From Planctomycetaceae bacterium (GTDB lineage: Bacteria > Planctomycetota > Planctomycetia > Planctomycetales > Planctomycetaceae): a stretch of 64,000 bases of DNA. The stretch spans positions 29,843-93,842 of the forward strand of contig JAKFWC010000013.1 in assembly GCA_021732975.1 (NCBI GenBank), in the 5' to 3' direction. This document shows positions 7,614-16,785 of this stretch, one piece after another. Position numbers and translations under genes: made by a program. Positions within the stretch are counted from its first letter, which is position 1, and each line of letters starts with the position of its first letter. The notes below the pieces were generated by a model, which made no database searches, had not been told where the DNA came from, and saw only the letters and a list, made by a program, of their open reading frames with translations.

Positions 7614-9188
7614 ATGACGAACTGGATTAACGATGAATGCCGTCGAATGCGTCCAAGCTGGTTGATGCTGCTGTTCATGGTGGCTGTGCCGAGCGGCATT
7701 TGTGCGGCGGAGCTTAGTCCCACGGATCTGTCTCGCCGGATTGACGAGCGACTGGGGCTGGCGAACGCGGACGAGTCTCAATTTGCCGACAAGACCGCAT
7801 TTCTGCGCCGCCTGACTTTGGACATGGCCGGTCGCATCCCCACGATCGCCGAGGTCCACGATTTTCACGATAACACATCCGAAACGCGGCGGGGCGACGC
7901 TATCCACCGCCTGATGCAGTCCGGCGTCTACGACAGGAACATGGCGACGTTCTGGCGTCGTGCGTGGGTTCCCCAAGCCGACACGCGCGAATTCGCATCG
8001 GTCGCCGACGGCTTCGAGCTGTGGCTGGCCCACCGCCTTCGAGAGGGAACCCGATACAACGATCTCGTGGTCGAAATCCTGACGATGGACACCGGCCAAC
8101 CCGCCACGGGCAAAACGACTCCGATCGGTTTTTACGAGGCCAATCTCTCCAAGCCGGAAAATCTGGCGGCCAGTTCGACACGGGCCTTTCTGGGCATCAA
8201 TCTGGACTGCGCCCAATGCCATAATCATCCGTTTGCAAGATGGACGCGCGAGCAATTCTGGGAGACGGCCGCCTTTTTTGCCCTGCCCACGAGAGATGAG
8301 CATCAGCAAGCCCGGCTTCCGAAAGTCCGCATTCCCGATACCGAATTAGAATACGAACCGGCACTGCTCACCAAAGCCGAAATTTCGTTTCCGGCGAAGC
8401 TCGATTCGGTGTCACTTCGGCAGGTTCTGGTGGACTGGATGAAAGCCGATCGCGAACGACTGCTGGCGAAAAATGCCGTGAATCGAATGTGGGCACACTT
8501 CTTTGGAGAAGCCCTCATCGAACCGCTGGACGATCTCAGCCGCGATGAATTTCAATCCGGTGATCGGGCGGACCTGTTGAAGGAGATTGCGGAGACCTTT
8601 ATCGCCAGCGGTTACAAGCTCGATTTTCTCGTTGAGGGAATCGTCGGTAGCAAGGCTTATCGTCTTGCGGCATCCACGGCGGCGTCAAGAGTCCCATCTG
8701 AACACCCCGCAGAGGATAAGACACCTTTCCGGCTGCACCATGCTTCGGTTCGTGGATTGACGGGAGAGCAGCTCTACGACAGCCTGCAAACGGCGGCGGG
8801 GTTACCGGCAGAACGGCGCGATCTCGCCGGAGGGTCAACCCGCGGGCGACGGCGCGATTTTCCGGCCCAGTTCTACGTTGAGCGGACTCACCATGCCGAA
8901 CGGTCGATTTCGCAGGCCCTGGCGCTGATGAACGGGGCCTTGGTCAACGAACTGACTTCGGCGAAGTCGAACTCGATGCTCGCGTCGGTCCTGAGTTCTC
9001 CTTTCATGACCCTCGATGAGCAGATCGACACGGTTTATCTCGCAGTCCTTGGACGACATGTCCGAGAGAATGAACTGCCGGTCGTGAAACGAAACTTTCT
9101 TGCGTCGCCCGATGCGGGACGCGAGCAGCACCTGGGGAATTTGTTCTGGGTGCTGGTGAATTCGGCCGAGTTCAACACCAACCACTGA
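7614..9188 (+). CDS. DUF1549/DUF1553 secreted protein, 524 aa
   Basis: A signal-like hydrophobic stretch (WLMLLFMVAVPSGICAAE) leads into a DUF1549 domain (RIDERLGL, then FLRRLTLDMAGRIPTI). A cytochrome-c-like CAQCHNHPF motif lies near residue 200, and a DUF1553 domain follows (KNAVNRMWAHFFGEALIEP, then LTGEQLYDSLQ). The family is a planctomycete hallmark and is nearly always paired with DUF1501, as here five bases downstream. The CxxCH could attach haem, but function is unproven. An alternative ATG at 7647 would bring the signal peptide closer to the start; 7614 is the longest ATG frame. Confidence 0.9.
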   Translation: MTNWINDECRRMRPSWLMLLFMVAVPSGICAAELSPTDLSRRIDERLGLANADESQFADKTAFLRRLTLDMAGRIPTIAEVHDFHDNTSETRRGDAIHRLMQSGVYDRNMATFWRRAWVPQADTREFASVADGFELWLAHRLREGTRYNDLVVEILTMDTGQPATGKTTPIGFYEANLSKPENLAASSTRAFLGINLDCAQCHNHPFARWTREQFWETAAFFALPTRDEHQQARLPKVRIPDTELEYEPALLTKAEISFPAKLDSVSLRQVLVDWMKADRERLLAKNAVNRMWAHFFGEALIEPLDDLSRDEFQSGDRADLLKEIAETFIASGYKLDFLVEGIVGSKAYRLAASTAASRVPSEHPAEDKTPFRLHHASVRGLTGEQLYDSLQTAAGLPAERRDLAGGSTRGRRRDFPAQFYVERTHHAERSISQALALMNGALVNELTSAKSNSMLASVLSSPFMTLDEQIDTVYLAVLGRHVRENELPVVKRNFLASPDAGREQHLGNLFWVLVNSAEFNTNH

Positions 9189-9193
9189 ATGAA

Positions 9194-10486
9194 ATGCAGG
9201 TTCGCATGTTGAATCATCCTGTTTCACGACGCGCCGCGATTCGCGGCTTGTCGCTTGGCACATTGGGTTGGACCACGACAAGTTGGTTGCCGGCCTTAGC
9301 CGATGTCGCCGCCGAGACCAGTAACAAGCCCAAGTCCGTGATTCTGATTTGGTTGAACGGCGGCCCGGCCACCATTGACCTGTGGGATCTGAAGCCTCAA
9401 CACGAAAACGGTGGGCCTTTCCGGGAAATCGCGACCGCAGTCCCAAGCATGCAGATCAGCGAACACTTGCCGACGTTAGCAACGATGGCATCGGAGTTTT
9501 CTATCGTTCGTTCGATGTCGACGCGCGAGGGGGATCACTCGCGCGCCCGAGTCGTGTCGCTGACCGGTTACACCCCGCAAGGAGCGATTCAGTTTCCTGC
9601 CCTCGGTTCACTCGTAGCTCACGAGTTCAACGTAACCAATGACATTCCCAATTATGTGCATGTCGGTGGACAACCCACGGTCAGCGGAGGGGGATTTCTA
9701 GGACCGCAGTACGCACCGTTTGTCGTCGGTGGGCGAGGACGACGGGAGATGCCGGCGGCGAATGCCGTCCTGAAAGTCGAAGACCTTCACGCGGAATCGG
9801 AATCATTGCTGGCGCAGCGCCTGCGATTGCAAGCGGAATTGCGGTCCGTCTCCCGGATGCCTGCGTCACCCGTCGTCGATGCCTTGGAATCGGCCTATGA
9901 TCGCGCCCTGCGACTGATGAATCCCCGAGCGGCGGCGGCCTTTAACCTTGATGACGAAGAACGATCGCTGCGGGATTTGTATGGCACCGGCGCGTTCGGG
10001 CAAGGATGTCTCCTGGCGCGCCGCCTGGTGGAACGGGGCGTGAGTTTTGTCGAAGTGTCGCTCGATGGCTGGGATACCCATGCCAATAACTTCGATCGGG
10101 TTAAGGAACTGTCGCAACAGCTCGATCGGGGGATGGCGTCGCTGCTGAAAGACCTGCGTGAGCGGGGTCTCCTCAAGGACACCTTGATCGTTTGCCAGGG
10201 GGAATTCGGTCGCACCCCGCGCATCAATGGTCAGGCTGGTCGAGACCACTGGCCCTCCACTTGGTCGGTGGTCCTGGCCGGGGCGGGAATTCGGGGTGGC
10301 CAAGTGGTGGGCAGCACTTCGCAGGACGGAATCAAACTCGCCTCGAAGCCTACCCACACCGCCGATTTGTTGGCCACGGTGTTCCGCAGCATCGGGCTCG
10401 ATCCTCGGAAGCAAAACATGTCCAACGTCGGACGGCCGATTCGCCTTTCCGACCCGAACGGCGAGGCCATCGAGGAGTTGTTGTGA
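9194..10486 (+). CDS. DUF1501 Tat-exported protein, 430 aa
   Basis: The N-terminus has SRRAAIRGLSLGTLGW, a twin-arginine type signal for export of a folded protein. The body has sulfatase/phosphatase-fold motifs of DUF1501: LIWLNGGPATIDLWDLKP, STREGDHSRARV, GWDTHANNF and GEFGRTPRINGQAGRDHW. The His and Asp residues in these motifs are the likely metal ligands. An in-frame ATG at 9206 is an equally possible start. It follows the DUF1549/1553 gene and overlaps the EF-hand gene, which suggests one operon. The substrate is unknown. Confidence 0.9.
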   Translation: MQVRMLNHPVSRRAAIRGLSLGTLGWTTTSWLPALADVAAETSNKPKSVILIWLNGGPATIDLWDLKPQHENGGPFREIATAVPSMQISEHLPTLATMASEFSIVRSMSTREGDHSRARVVSLTGYTPQGAIQFPALGSLVAHEFNVTNDIPNYVHVGGQPTVSGGGFLGPQYAPFVVGGRGRREMPAANAVLKVEDLHAESESLLAQRLRLQAELRSVSRMPASPVVDALESAYDRALRLMNPRAAAAFNLDDEERSLRDLYGTGAFGQGCLLARRLVERGVSFVEVSLDGWDTHANNFDRVKELSQQLDRGMASLLKDLRERGLLKDTLIVCQGEFGRTPRINGQAGRDHWPSTWSVVLAGAGIRGGQVVGSTSQDGIKLASKPTHTADLLATVFRSIGLDPRKQNMSNVGRPIRLSDPNGEAIEELL

Positions 10487-11904
10487 AAAGGTTGTTGGTC
10501 TCGATGCTGGCCCTGTCCGTATGCGCAATCGAACTCCGCGGACAAATGAATGAGTCCGCGCAGACTCCCTCGGAATTGCTGCGCGTGATCGAAGCTGGAC
10601 ACCCTCACGAAATCGCGCTTCGCATCACCGTGGATGAAATGTCGCTCGACGAGTATTGGACCAGCACCTTCGATTCCATCTTTGCTTTCGCCGACGTCGA
10701 CTCCGATGGATTGTTGAACGAAGACGAACTCCGACTGATCCCCTCAGCCAGAGCCGTGCGATTGTCACTGGGCACGGGATTCACCCCTCCCGTTGCGACC
10801 ATACTGTCACTGAATGAAATCGTTGCGACCGAGTCGCCCACATGCTCAAAAGATGCCTTGGGAAAATACTACCGTCGCCACGGTGTGGGACGAGTGACCT
10901 TTGGTACGGGACAGCTTCCCCACACGGCGGCTCTCACCCAGGCGATCGTTCAATCGCTCGATCAAGATCGTGATGGGACGATCTCGGAGGCCGAGTTATC
11001 CAAGGCGGAAGTCGTCTTGCGGCGACGGGATGCTAATGACGATGAACTCATCGGCGTCGGAGAGTTCGTTCCGAATGTGAGTTACCCCGGCCAGTGGGCG
11101 GCGAATCCTCTCGCAACATCTGCAAATATCGATATCTCTACTCTTGGCGATGGCAGCCTGCGACTCCTGCGCGGCCAGAAGCTAGCGAGTGATGCGGCCG
11201 GTGACACTTCGGGACAATTGACAGATTGGAGCATTGCCATTGCTGACCGTATCAAAGTGTCTCCTCTTGAACTGGTCACGAAGACCCGCGGTGTAGTCTG
11301 GAGCGTCCCGGGACCGCTGAGTGCATTGAACAGTGCGTTGGGCGAAGAACTGGCGAATGCCGATGCGGAACCTTCCACTGAGCCGGAAGGAAACCGGAAC
11401 CGAGGACGCCGAGCCTCCCGAGCCTGGTTGACTCCACTGGTCGATCGGGATCGCAACGGCATGGCTTCTCAGGAAGAAATCGACCGGTGGCTCGCGCTGC
11501 AGCGCCAGATCATTCGCGGCCAGTTGCTAATCAGCATCTATCACGACGGCGGACTGTTTGAGATGCTGGATGCGAACCACGATGCGGCACTATCGGTGCG
11601 CGAACTGCGGACGGCGTGGCAGACCTTGAAAATCGCGTCCTGCACGTCTGAAGATCGCGTCGACCTCGATCGCATTCCAAACGTGCTGCTGTTGATCGTG
11701 AGTCAGGGATACCCCGACAGTCTCGCCAGCACGACCACGACCAGTGTGGAGTGGTTCCGCCGGATGGATCGCAATTCCGACGGCGATGTCTCGCGCCGCG
11801 AATTCACGGGGTCGCCCGACGCCTTCCGTCGGCTGGACCAAGACCGCGATGAATTGCTTTCACCCCGCGAAGCGGAATCGCCGACCGCGGAGTTGAATCC
11901 ATAA
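10483..11904 (+). CDS. Secreted multi-EF-hand protein, 473 aa
   Basis: The GTG start overlaps the DUF1501 stop (GTGA), with GAGGAG five bases upstream, so translation is coupled. A signal peptide (KRLLVSMLALSVCAIEL) precedes at least seven calcium-loop-like segments, for example DVDSDGLLNEDEL near residue 71, DQDRDGTISEAEL near 160, DRDRNGMASQEEI, DANHDAALSVREL, DRNSDGDVSRREF and DQDRDELLSPREA close to the end. Several keep the D-x-D-x-D/N-G pattern; others lack the central Gly. It is probably an extracytoplasmic calcium-binding protein working with the DUF1549/DUF1501 pair. No enzymatic domain is visible. Confidence 0.85.
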   Translation: MKRLLVSMLALSVCAIELRGQMNESAQTPSELLRVIEAGHPHEIALRITVDEMSLDEYWTSTFDSIFAFADVDSDGLLNEDELRLIPSARAVRLSLGTGFTPPVATILSLNEIVATESPTCSKDALGKYYRRHGVGRVTFGTGQLPHTAALTQAIVQSLDQDRDGTISEAELSKAEVVLRRRDANDDELIGVGEFVPNVSYPGQWAANPLATSANIDISTLGDGSLRLLRGQKLASDAAGDTSGQLTDWSIAIADRIKVSPLELVTKTRGVVWSVPGPLSALNSALGEELANADAEPSTEPEGNRNRGRRASRAWLTPLVDRDRNGMASQEEIDRWLALQRQIIRGQLLISIYHDGGLFEMLDANHDAALSVRELRTAWQTLKIASCTSEDRVDLDRIPNVLLLIVSQGYPDSLASTTTTSVEWFRRMDRNSDGDVSRREFTGSPDAFRRLDQDRDELLSPREAESPTAELNP

Positions 11905-11973
11905 CCTGTTGGTTGATCCCGCCATCGATCCGCTGTCATAGCGGAAAAAGGTTTCACAAACGTCCTTTTAGCA

Positions 11974-12856
11974 TCACTTCGGATTCAGAAAGCCGAGGCT
12001 GTTCATCCATTCGGCGCAGCGCTGCGGCCAATCGTTAATCGGTTTGCCCTCTTTGCGCATGCCGAATCCGTGTCCACCCTTCGCGCAAATGTGGAGTTCG
12101 GCCGACAGATCGCGCTTCTTATACTCCAGGTACAGCATCGCCGATTCTACCGGGTTGGTTTTGTCATCGTGAGCCACCAGGAAGAACGCTGGCGGCGCAT
12201 CAGTCGGGAGGCTGAATCCCGGACGGAACTTTGACGGATCCGCTTTGTCGAGAAAACCGCAGCGTAGATGAACACAAGAAAATCCGGGCCGCGCGGATCA
12301 TCCAGTTCCGGCTTTTGGACATAGGTTCGACTGCCGCGATCCCACGCCGCATGCCCGGCCAAGTTGGCTCCCGCCGAGAACCCCAACTGCCCAACTCGCT
12401 GCGGATCGATCCTCCATTCCTCTGCATGGTGTCGAACCAGTCCCAAGGCACGTTGGATATCTTGGACCGGCAGCTCGAACATGTCCCGCTCGTCGCGAGT
12501 GGCGTCCGGTACTTCAGCAGCACCGCCGTCACCCACAATAAATTCAGCCATTCACAGACTTGTGTCCCTTCGTGAGCATACGACAGGAACATGAAGCCGC
12601 CGCCGGGAGCCACAATCACGGCCGTTCCATTCGGCTTCTCGGGTCGGAAGACCGTGATGGTCGGATCGCTCACATCGGTGATGCGGTTCGGTCCGGCTCC
12701 ACCGTAAGACTGAATGAGCTTCGCTGTCGCTTCAGACTTAGGAACCATCGCTGTCGGCGGCCCATCGGGCCAGAGTTTCAAAGTGATTGGCTCGGCCGCG
12801 ACCGCAACATCGGACACAGCACATAACACGAAGAGGCCCAACAAGTGCGTTTTCAT
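11974..12856 (-). pseudogene. Alpha/beta hydrolase (acetylesterase-like) broken by two frameshifts
   Basis: The gene starts at ATG 12856 with a signal peptide (LLGLFVLCAVSDVAVAAE), then KLWPDGPPTAM and VIVAPGGGFMFLSYAHEG, typical of BD-FAE/dienelactone-hydrolase-like esterases. Near 12540 the homologous reading moves to a second frame, which carries the nucleophile elbow LGFSAGANLAGHA (G-x-S-x-G). Near 12255 it moves to a third frame with FFLVAHDDKTNPVESA and the catalytic-His region AKGGHGFGMRK, ending in NSLGFLNPK. All catalytic elements survive, so this is a recent pseudogene or two sequencing errors. It lies convergent to the EF-hand gene. Confidence 0.82.
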
Positions 12857-13804
12857 ATACGTTCGATCTCTAGGGCAAGGGCATCAGCTAATGAATTGTC
12901 GGTTTCAGTCGCTTTTGTCACACCACACGACCACATATTACAAAAGACGGTTGAGTCTTGTTGACTTTCGACGCCGGAACTCCAACTTCACCCAACTCGG
13001 CTGGCATTCGAGGATGTCGAAATTCTGGGCTGGCAAGTGTCGCCGCAATGACGCCGTTCCTCCCTCGGTCGAGGATCGCTGAAAGTTTGCTCAGACCAGA
13101 TTTGGTGTGGGTGTGCCTATCGACGATTGTGAACTTCGCGCTCTGAGTGTTGAACAATGAGATTGTCCAGCTTTCCTAAACAGTGGTTTTGCCCCACCCC
13201 AACCATTGATCTGGCGTGGGGAACGCGCCCGCAGAAGGGAGCTACTGGGGGGAGAAGAATTTCTCCGAAATCTTTTTCTGCTCGCGATAAATTGCCTTGC
13301 CACGCATGATGTTGTCGCCTTTAATCGCCTTGCCAGCACGAAGTGTCTTGGCGAGTGGCAATTGCTGCCACGATTTGCGGCTCCGAACCAATGTTGTTCG
13401 GTCACTCTCGCAAGTACCCCGACATCGCGGCTGAAGATGGCCCGTCGATTTCTGCGAGGGAGTGCTGAAGCCCGCCCAGCTTCGTTCCTGCGAACGTCTT
13501 ATTACTCATCGCCATGTTGCGATGGCCGACGTCGCGCTGACCACCTGGGGAAACTGCGGACCATGTTTCCGCTGACTCATTTCGTGCAGATGCGGCTCCA
13601 ATCCGACTTGTCCGGCGCATCTCCGATTTCTTCCAAAGTGGCCGAACCGCTGCCCATGAGGTTTGGCGCGGTTTTTGAGCTTCGTGACCCGGAGGGTCAC
13701 GGTCCGCACGCGCTGTGCGGACAGCACGCGGAGGCTACGTCCGCTTGGAGTGTTGCCATTGGTGCGACGTTCCTATCATCCCCCTTCGTGACGAGGAAGA
13801 AACT
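12857..13804. other. Gene-poor stretch with no recognised gene
   Basis: About 950 bases before the radical SAM gene. Frames are open on both strands (for example 13206-13814 plus, 13091-13405 minus), but none has a good ribosome site, recognisable domain or plausible composition. The only clear structure is a pair of tandem hairpins at 13684-13722. Confidence 0.45.
13684..13722. repeat. Two tandem perfect hairpins upstream of radical SAM gene
   Basis: Stem 1 is 13684-13690 with 13694-13700 (7 bp, loop gga). Stem 2 is 13702-13709 with 13715-13722 (8 bp, loop gcgct). They are one base apart, about 80 bases before the GTG of the SPL-type gene. No T-tract follows. They may be a REP-like element, a leader RNA structure or a bidirectional terminator without U-tract. 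Confidence 0.45.
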
Positions 13805-14863
13805 GTGCAACTGAATGTCATTCAATTCCCCAACCGCAAGCAGATCATCGCTCCGTCGACGTGGACCAAGAAGAGGCTCGCCGACTTCCACGTCGAAGCT
13901 CTTTTGTACTGCCAGTACAAGTGTTGTTATTGCAGTTCTAATTCGGGACGGCACCTCAAGACCATTCGTCCCGAACTCGAAGCAGCCGTTCAACGGGCCA
14001 CTGGTTGTGACTTTGATCCTCATGACTCTGTGAACATGACGATTGCGTTCGAAGATGTTGTCAAGGCTCTCGAAGCGGAACTTGCTGAATATCGTACAAG
14101 GCCCGGCCGTGGCAAAACGCTGGTCTACTCGCAGTTGACGGACGGACTTTCCCCAGTGGTGCTTCGCGATGGGACAGCTCGCCGGATTCTAGAACTGTTG
14201 GTCGAGAAGACCGACTATCGAATTCGCATCCTGACCAAGAACTCTATTGTGGGATCACCGCGATGGATCGAGTTCTTCCTGGGCCACCCGGAGCGGTTCG
14301 TTGTCGGTCTTTCCATCGGCACGTTGGACGACAGATTTGGTCGTCGCCTGGAACAAGGTACTCCTCGCCCCACTTCGCGCATCACAGCACTTCGTGCCTT
14401 GCAGGACGCTGGTGTGCCGACATATGGGATGCTGTGTCCCGTGTTTCCAGAAGTGCTCCAAAGTGATCAATTGGAACGGCTGCTCGACGCGATTCGGCCG
14501 GAATTCTGCGAGCATGTCTGGGCTGAGCCCTACAACGATCGCCAGAACTGGCGCTATGTCCGCAAGTGCTTTGAACCACAGTCCTTCATGTGGAACTGGA
14601 TGTCGCACGTTTATGGGGCACGCAAAAAGGCTTTCTGGAGCAGTTATGCCACAGAGCTTTACACTCGCATTCGTGAGCGCGCGATGCGCGATGGCTGGAT
14701 CGACCGGCTGTGCTATCTGCTGTACGAGAAGCAGATCACGCATCAGGATGCCGACAGCTTTCACGACCTGCAAGGAGTGCTCTTGCAGTCCAAAAAAGAC
14801 GACCAAGGCTTCAGTCGCCACTCGAAGTTCGCAGAGTTCCAGGCAGCATCGCGCGCGAAGTAG
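13805..14863 (+). CDS. SPL-type radical SAM protein, 352 aa
   Basis: A radical S-adenosylmethionine enzyme of the SplB/COG1533 type. The cluster motif is CQYKCCYC (C-x3-C-x2-C) near residue 38, binding one [4Fe-4S]. Later strands of the barrel match the family: RIRILTKNS, FVVGLSIGTLDDRF, RRLEQGTPRPTSRI and YGMLCPVFPEV. Family members include spore photoproduct lyase, which repairs thymine photoproducts, so a DNA-related reaction is plausible but unproven. The start is GTG 13805, with GAGGAA about seven bases upstream; the frame stays open farther upstream. It heads a run of nucleic-acid-themed genes. Confidence 0.82.
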   Translation: MQLNVIQFPNRKQIIAPSTWTKKRLADFHVEALLYCQYKCCYCSSNSGRHLKTIRPELEAAVQRATGCDFDPHDSVNMTIAFEDVVKALEAELAEYRTRPGRGKTLVYSQLTDGLSPVVLRDGTARRILELLVEKTDYRIRILTKNSIVGSPRWIEFFLGHPERFVVGLSIGTLDDRFGRRLEQGTPRPTSRITALRALQDAGVPTYGMLCPVFPEVLQSDQLERLLDAIRPEFCEHVWAEPYNDRQNWRYVRKCFEPQSFMWNWMSHVYGARKKAFWSSYATELYTRIRERAMRDGWIDRLCYLLYEKQITHQDADSFHDLQGVLLQSKKDDQGFSRHSKFAEFQAASRAK

Positions 14864-14928
14864 CGATCGGTCGCTGATCAGAACTGTCGATCAACTCGAA
14901 CGTCACTCAACAAAGAAAGATCAACAAG

Positions 14929-15333
14929 ATGGACAATTCCAGCGAGAAGATGATTCAGCGCCTGCGGACCTCGAAAGCGGCGGCCCAGGCACAAGCCTAT
15001 GCCAATGGCCAGAGCTGCGGCCGAAAGTGGGCTGAGGAAGCCGCCGAATGGAGCGAACTGAACCGCCTTTCCCTCGTCCGTGACGAACACCGCCGTCGGA
15101 ATCAGTGGGATGACCTGTTCGATGGAATCGGCTCTGCCTGGTCGGCCGGTGAGGCTCTGCACCACATGCTGATGGGTGGAGAGGATGTCGATGGCAGCCC
15201 GGACCGTGCTGAATCGGCTTCGTTCTGGGAGGGGCTTGGCGTCCTGGATGAACAGCAAACCGACAGTCGGTTCGTCCTGGGCTTCGCGGACGGCGCGGCT
15301 GAGCAGTACGCGCGGGTTGAGTCTCAGGTGTAG
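14929..15333 (+). CDS. Unknown acidic helical protein, 134 aa
   Basis: ATG start 65 bases after the radical SAM gene on the same strand, so probably cotranscribed. The sequence is helical and acidic, with Gly-containing turns (FDGIGSAWSAGEALHHMLMGG, trimmed here, then FWEGLGVLDEQ and FVLGFADGAAEQ). There is no signal peptide and no membrane segment. Two GFADGA-like and AYANGQSCG segments suggest an internal alpha-helical repeat. The family was not recognised. By position it may be an accessory factor of the radical SAM protein or of the DUF123 protein. Confidence 0.65.
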   Translation: MDNSSEKMIQRLRTSKAAAQAQAYANGQSCGRKWAEEAAEWSELNRLSLVRDEHRRRNQWDDLFDGIGSAWSAGEALHHMLMGGEDVDGSPDRAESASFWEGLGVLDEQQTDSRFVLGFADGAAEQYARVESQV

Positions 15334-15410
15334 GGTCCAGCAGCTGCGTCGCTCGACCATGTTGTAATGACCATTCCCGGCTCACCAAGAGGGCGTGCCC
15401 GAAATCTTTT

Positions 15411-15441
15411 GACTGCCGGACTCATGACGAGTCCGGCAGTC
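15411..15441. promoter_or_regulatory. Perfect 13-bp hairpin just before DUF123 gene
   Basis: Arms 15411-15423 and 15429-15441 are exact reverse complements with loop atgac. The hairpin ends 12 bases before the ATG at 15454 and its 3' arm borders the GAAGGG that would serve as ribosome site. An alternative in-frame ATG lies inside the loop. It could control translation of the DUF123 protein, or end transcription of the upstream genes, although no T-run follows. Confidence 0.5.
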
Positions 15442-15453
15442 GAAGGGCAGCCC

Positions 15454-16785
15454 ATGAACTCCATTCCCATCACGTCAGGCGTCTATGTCCTCGTCTTCCA
15501 CCTGTCGCGGAAGACGGACATCACATTCGATCGCAAGGGTTCCCAGCACTCATTCCCACCGGGTTGGTATCTTTATGTGGGCAGTGCGTGTGGTGCCGGT
15601 GGACTCCGCGGCCGTTTGGCCCGGCATCAGCGTCATACTGGCGATCGCAAACGGTTTCACTGGCACGTCGATTATTTTCGTGAGCACGCCATGCTCTGCG
15701 AAATCTGGTACTGCGCGACGGCCGACTCAGCGTTCGAGCATCACTGGGCCAAGACTTTAACAGCGCTGGCTGGCGCGACCGTGCCGGTTCCGAAGTTCGG
15801 AGCCAGCGACTGCAATGCCCAATGCCCATCCCACTTTTTCCATCTGTCCGGTCGTCCGTCGACGGCTGCGTTTCGCGCGAGTGTGGAATCGCAGAATCTT
15901 TCCACGAAGGTCTTCGTGGAGTTCATCGAGGAGCCGCGCGGAAAGAAGCAGGCCGTACGCGAAATCCATTTCGAGTACCTGCTCGGACGACAATTCCTCG
16001 AACGCCGCCGTCGAGCGATCCCTGAAAGCGGCTTGGAACCTGGCCAGTGGGACAGCCTCGCGAAGCACCGACCAGCAAGGCAACTTGCTGAACAGGTTGC
16101 GGAGCAGATGCAAGTTTCATTTCCGGCGATTACAGAAGCGATCGCGTTTGCGACCGCCGTCGAGACGCTCATCGAGAACTGTGGAGCGGACGTCTTGCCA
16201 GTTCTCTTTGATCCACATCGACCGCAGGGTCGGAAAGCAATCATGAGACTCAGCCGGACGTCGAATGTGCGTCAGCAGTATCGCGTCGCGGGAGTGATCG
16301 AAGGCCGGTCCCGATCAGTGGCCCCTCATCGTGACGACTCCGTTTACGACACAGAGTCGGTTCGCGAGGTGCTCAGCCGGCTTCAGAGGGTTCGCGGGAT
16401 CCTGAAGATACTTCTCGATCAGCTGAGGACTGCTCACGAGGATGTCGTATCGGAAGCCAATCGCTTGAGTCGTCTTTGTCGGTTGTCCGCACAGCGACTG
16501 GGAGATTGCTTGAAGAGTCGAGTTGCCTCAGCATCGGCAGTTTCACGTGAGTTTCACAAGAAGACGATCATGTCGATGTTGAGATCGAAAGCCGTTACAG
16601 GAGGGACGATCGGATTGGCCCGGCTGGCGCTCCGATTCACTGTCAAGAACCTGTGGAATTACGAGGAGATGATACGTCGCGGGCTGGTGCCGACCGAAAA
16701 GGAACTTCAAGAAATACTCGGCGAGGTAAAAGAAATTCACGATGTTACACGAAAGATTGAGTGTCTAGCGGGGAGTCAGAGCTGA
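15454..16785 (+). CDS. DUF123 (GIY-YIG-like) nuclease-domain protein with long unknown C-terminus, 443 aa
   Basis: Residues 1-130 match DUF123, a GIY-YIG-like domain: SGVYVLVFHL, FPPGWYLYVGSACGAGGLRG, KRFHWHVDYF and PVPKFGASDC followed by CPSHFF. The Y-V-G and R residues correspond to the GIY-YIG active-site region. The remaining 310 residues are unknown: a charged middle (FVEFIEEPRGKKQAVRE, EYLLGRQFLERRRR) and a helical C-terminus with coiled-coil character. I chose ATG 15454 because the DUF123 domain begins there; the frame opens at 15367. It lies between the SPL-like gene and the giant helicase, in keeping with a DNA-processing role. Confidence 0.75.
   Translation: MNSIPITSGVYVLVFHLSRKTDITFDRKGSQHSFPPGWYLYVGSACGAGGLRGRLARHQRHTGDRKRFHWHVDYFREHAMLCEIWYCATADSAFEHHWAKTLTALAGATVPVPKFGASDCNAQCPSHFFHLSGRPSTAAFRASVESQNLSTKVFVEFIEEPRGKKQAVREIHFEYLLGRQFLERRRRAIPESGLEPGQWDSLAKHRPARQLAEQVAEQMQVSFPAITEAIAFATAVETLIENCGADVLPVLFDPHRPQGRKAIMRLSRTSNVRQQYRVAGVIEGRSRSVAPHRDDSVYDTESVREVLSRLQRVRGILKILLDQLRTAHEDVVSEANRLSRLCRLSAQRLGDCLKSRVASASAVSREFHKKTIMSMLRSKAVTGGTIGLARLALRFTVKNLWNYEEMIRRGLVPTEKELQEILGEVKEIHDVTRKIECLAGSQS

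Noticed and set aside
7182..8309. Minus-strand open frame of 375 residues
   Set aside because: Opposite two well-supported genes (DUF1559-like and DUF1549/1553); Arg/His/Gln-rich without motif, typical antisense shadow in GC-rich DNA.
10192..10482. N-terminal extension of the EF-hand protein
   Set aside because: It overlaps the end of the DUF1501 gene by nearly 300 bases; GTG 10483 has a ribosome site and yields a signal peptide directly.
13206..13814. Plus-strand frame of 202 residues before the radical SAM gene
   Set aside because: No ribosome site, no domain, unnatural composition, and it spans the tandem hairpins and the start of the real gene.
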